From Armatimonadota bacterium (lineage in GTDB: Bacteria > Armatimonadota > Armatimonadia > Armatimonadales > Armatimonadaceae), in contig JACMIS010000074.1 of NCBI GenBank assembly GCA_014381035.1, positions 1-9,195 of the forward strand: 9,195 bases of DNA, given 5' to 3'. Position 1 is the stretch's first letter, and each line of letters begins with the position of its first letter. The position numbers and the translations under genes were made by a program. The notes under the pieces are model-generated. The model saw only the letters and a list, made by a program, of their open reading frames with translations, made no database searches and had not been told where the DNA came from. Positions 7,527 through 9,195 of this stretch are shown here, in pieces.

Positions 7527-8873
7527 CTATCCTGGCGTGACAATGCCGGTGGCAAAACGGCGTAACATGTGCGCCGCGCCTTCGTTCCCCTTTTCCTCGG
7601 CGATGATGAGTGCGGTCCGACCTTCCCGGTCGCGAGGGGTGGGGTCGGCACCGTGTTCCAGTAGTGCCGCGACTGCCGCCTCGGCGTCCGCCCCGATGCC
7701 CGCTTCGCCCTCGTAGGAACGAGCCGCCCACATCAACGGGGTCGTCCCGTCCGCATCTACCCGGTTCGGGTCTGCGTCGTGCGACAGGAGAAGTCGCAAC
7801 ACCTCGGCGTACCCGAGACTCGCTGCCGATTCGAGCGGTCTGCCGTTGCCCATGTTCGCATCCACGCCTCGCCCAAGCAGGAATCGAACCACGTCCGCCT
7901 GCCGCTCCATCACGGCGTAATCCAGCGCGACAGGTCCGTCCGACTGGATGTCGGCCAGCCCCCGGTCCAAAATATAGGCGGCCATCTTGACGTGTCCTCT
8001 CTCGGCGGCCAACGCCAGCAACGTCCGTCTGGGACGACCCGGTAGTCCGCCCCGTTCCCACAACAGTCCCGCCACCTCCGTATGGTTGTTGGAGACGGCA
8101 CACCGGAGTGCGGTACGACCGAAAGGGTCTTCGTCGTTCACATTCGCTCCTGCGTCAAGTAGTTTCTGTACCGCCCCCGCGTCCCCGAGTGCCGCCGCTT
8201 GGCGCAGATCGAGTGCCGGATTGGTCGCGAGTATCAAGGTCAGGATTTCGTCGTGGCCGGGCTTCCAGGATTTGTCACCCACTGCGGGATTGGCATAGTG
8301 GATCGCAGAAGCCAGAGCGTTGCCCCCGTTCGTGTTCCTCAGGGTTGGGTCCGCGCCGCACGTGAGGAGGAGGCGAACGACATCCGCATGACCGGAGACG
8401 ACCGCTACCATGAGGGGTGTATACCCGTTGTCGGTGTCTATCGAGTCGGGCGGCTCCCCGGCGTCGAGCAGAAGTCGCACTGCCTCAACACTCCCACCCT
8501 GTGCCGCCGCTGTGATAACGGCGATGCTCCCGCCCAGCGGGAACGGAACGCGAGTTCTGGCACCGTGCGCCAGGAGCAACCTTAGCAGGCCGCTGTGACC
8601 TCTCCGAGCCGCAAGTAGGATCGGGGTGTCGTCGCACCAGGCATGGTGGTTCGGGTCCGCACCGGCGTCGAGTAGCAGACGAGCGACACCCTCATGTCCC
8701 CCCTGGCAAGCGAACATCAGTGCCGTCCAGCCGGTAACATCGTCCGGCTGCGTGACGCCATGCCTGTACGGCGCGTCGGCAGGTACGCCTGCGGCGAGGA
8801 GTGCGGCCACAGCCTGTTCCTCTCCACGTTCTGCGGCGGTACACAACCGCTGCACATGGCTAACAGTGGACAT
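7527..8873 (-). CDS. Ankyrin repeat protein (about 13 repeats)
   Basis: The 448-residue protein is almost entirely ankyrin repeats, a scaffold for protein-protein contacts; no catalytic domain is visible. Typical units are GWTALMFACQGGHEGVARLL, GYTPLMVAVVSGHADVVRLL and GRTALIIAEEKGNEGA, each followed by LLDAGADP-like turns. I count about 13 units. The sixth (around NALASAIHYAN) is degenerate and stretched, and the twelfth carries a ~10-residue insertion (SYEGEAGIGADAE). There is no signal peptide and no hydrophobic membrane segment, so it is probably cytoplasmic. The start is the ATG at 8873-8871. No Shine-Dalgarno lies before it; a TAGAAT box 6 bases upstream would suit a leaderless or very short-leader transcript. 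Base composition and GC-ending codons look richer than in the NACHT/nuclease genes, so it may have a separate history. It converges on the nuclease gene; no functional link is shown. Confidence 0.9.
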   Translation of the reverse strand: MSTVSHVQRLCTAAERGEEQAVAALLAAGVPADAPYRHGVTQPDDVTGWTALMFACQGGHEGVARLLLDAGADPNHHAWCDDTPILLAARRGHSGLLRLLLAHGARTRVPFPLGGSIAVITAAAQGGSVEAVRLLLDAGEPPDSIDTDNGYTPLMVAVVSGHADVVRLLLTCGADPTLRNTNGGNALASAIHYANPAVGDKSWKPGHDEILTLILATNPALDLRQAAALGDAGAVQKLLDAGANVNDEDPFGRTALRCAVSNNHTEVAGLLWERGGLPGRPRRTLLALAAERGHVKMAAYILDRGLADIQSDGPVALDYAVMERQADVVRFLLGRGVDANMGNGRPLESAASLGYAEVLRLLLSHDADPNRVDADGTTPLMWAARSYEGEAGIGADAEAAVAALLEHGADPTPRDREGRTALIIAEEKGNEGAAHMLRRFATGIVTPG

Positions 8874-8879
8874 ATGGAT

Positions 8880-8885
8880 ATTCTA
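8880..8885 (-). promoter_or_regulatory. Possible -10 box of the ankyrin gene
   Basis: TAGAAT on the minus strand lies 6 bases before the ATG of the ankyrin gene. That distance would put transcription initiation at or near the start codon, which fits the missing Shine-Dalgarno. No TTGACA-like -35 is seen at the usual spacing, so the assignment is weak. Confidence 0.3.
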
Positions 8886-9145
8886 CACCATGGGGAGAGC
8901 AGTCATGTGAGGACTGCTCAGCGGCGTATCGTTCCGCCGGGAGTTAATCCATCCCCCGACACCAGGGACGTCCGACTGGTGACGACCGGCTACCGGGTTT
9001 CACGATATGCCTATAAAGAAATAGAAGACGTCCACATGAATAATAAAGGGTGGGATTTGTCGATGGATTTGGCGCGTATTCAGTGGGGGCATTTACCTAC
9101 CCCGTTCTGATCACATGGCCTCCTGATCGCTGCATCCCCATGGTG
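8886..9145. repeat. 11-base inverted repeat pair bracketing the right intergenic region
   Basis: CACCATGGGGA at 8886-8896 recurs as its exact reverse complement TCCCCATGGTG at 9135-9145. The core CCATGG is self-complementary, which lowers the significance. The arms bracket 260 bases, a size possible for a miniature element, but I see no matching target duplication outside them. Confidence 0.25.
8897..8919. repeat. Perfect 8-base palindrome, operator-like, upstream of the ankyrin gene
   Basis: GAGCAGTC (8897-8904) and GACTGCTC (8912-8919) are exact reverse complements separated by 7 bases. The element lies 23-46 bases upstream of the ankyrin start and covers the place where a -35 box would be. 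The geometry suits a dimeric repressor site. No T-tract on either side argues against a terminator. The repeat is certain; the function is inferred. Confidence 0.45.
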
Positions 9146-9162
9146 GGAACTCACAAATAAAG

Positions 9163-9187
9163 AAGGGCACCCGAATCAAGTGCCCTT
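9163..9187 (-). terminator. Rho-independent-like terminator for a minus-strand gene to the right
   Basis: AAGGGCAC (9163-9170) and GTGCCCTT (9180-9187) form an 8-base perfect stem around a 9-base loop. Read on the minus strand, the stem is followed by CTTTATTTG, an interrupted T-tract; on the plus strand the following bases ACCTTGTA are not T-rich. It therefore best terminates a minus-strand gene entering from beyond the right edge, and would insulate the ankyrin promoter from it. Confidence 0.6.
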
Positions 9188-9195
9188 ACCTTGTA

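Larger units (their letters stand above)
8874..9195. other. Region without a confident gene, right edge
   Basis: The 322 bases hold the presumed promoter and operator of the ankyrin gene, an 11-base inverted repeat pair, and a terminator hairpin. A plus-strand frame ending at 9110 is open, but most of it lies antisense to the ankyrin gene. The part free of overlap could encode only a 24-residue peptide from an ATG at 9036, without a ribosome binding site. I do not call it a gene. No RNA gene is recognised. Confidence 0.5.

Noticed and set aside
7513..8103. 196-codon minus-strand frame overlapping the ankyrin gene
   Set aside because: It is rich in Arg and Gly with no domain pattern and lies inside the ankyrin coding region, as expected for a shadow frame in GC-rich DNA.
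8922..8939. CGGCG / CGCCG short hairpin
   Set aside because: A 5-base GC stem with an 8-base loop is common by chance in DNA of this composition.
8694..9110. 138-codon plus-strand frame at the right end, including a 24-residue peptide from 9036
   Set aside because: The first part is antisense to the ankyrin gene, the free part has no ribosome binding site, and I recognise no family features.
9109..9128. GATCA / TGATC inverted repeat
   Set aside because: A 5-base stem with a 10-base spacer and no supporting context.
1..9195. CRISPR array, tRNA, rRNA or transposase
   Set aside because: No regularly spaced direct repeats, no tRNA-like cloverleaf or rRNA segment, and no transposase motifs were seen on either strand.

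Overview
The window is moderately GC-rich DNA (hand-counted 60-base lines range from about 47% to 70% GC). It looks like a bacterial accessory or defence region. Shine-Dalgarno sequences are weak or absent before the visible starts. The protein types (stand-alone nuclease/methylase restriction enzyme, NACHT-type STAND ATPase, long ankyrin protein) remind me most of Planctomycetota such as Gemmataceae. That assignment is a low-confidence impression, not something the sequence proves.

Layout, left to right. (1) Positions 2-2785, plus strand: the C-terminal ~927 codons of an N6-adenine DNA methylase / restriction enzyme with a type ISP-like C-terminal specificity region. The frame is open to the left edge, so its N-terminus lies outside the window. 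(2) 2786-3012: an intergenic leader whose last 67 bases hold a nested inverted repeat ending just before the next start. (3) 3013-5412, plus: a NACHT-type NTPase followed by helical, HEAT-like repeats. (4) 5321-7408, plus: further helical repeats ending in a PD-(D/E)XK-type nuclease domain. Genes 3 and 4 overlap by 92 bases in different frames, and gene 4 has no visible ribosome binding site. Their junction reads as one continuous protein if a +1 frame change occurs between 5258 and 5409. I therefore think they are one NACHT-HEAT-nuclease gene of about 1,460 codons, split by a frame change, sequence error or programmed shift. (5) 7527-8873, minus: an ankyrin protein of about 13 repeats, convergent with gene 4 across 118 bases in which I see no convincing terminator. 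(6) 8874-9195: a 322-base region without a confident gene. It holds a possible promoter and operator-like palindrome for the ankyrin gene, and at the right edge a hairpin that best fits a terminator for a minus-strand gene entering from the right.

How they may work together: the left gene would modify and possibly cleave DNA. The NACHT-nuclease pair resembles an abortive-infection style sensor-effector, in which ATP-driven oligomerisation would activate the fused nuclease. Side by side they form a plausible two-layer anti-phage island. The most interesting point is the domain order. In the Avs STAND defence proteins I know, the nuclease is N-terminal; here the NTPase is N-terminal, with only ~60 residues before Walker A, and the nuclease is at the far C-terminus. 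The ankyrin protein has no demonstrated link to either.
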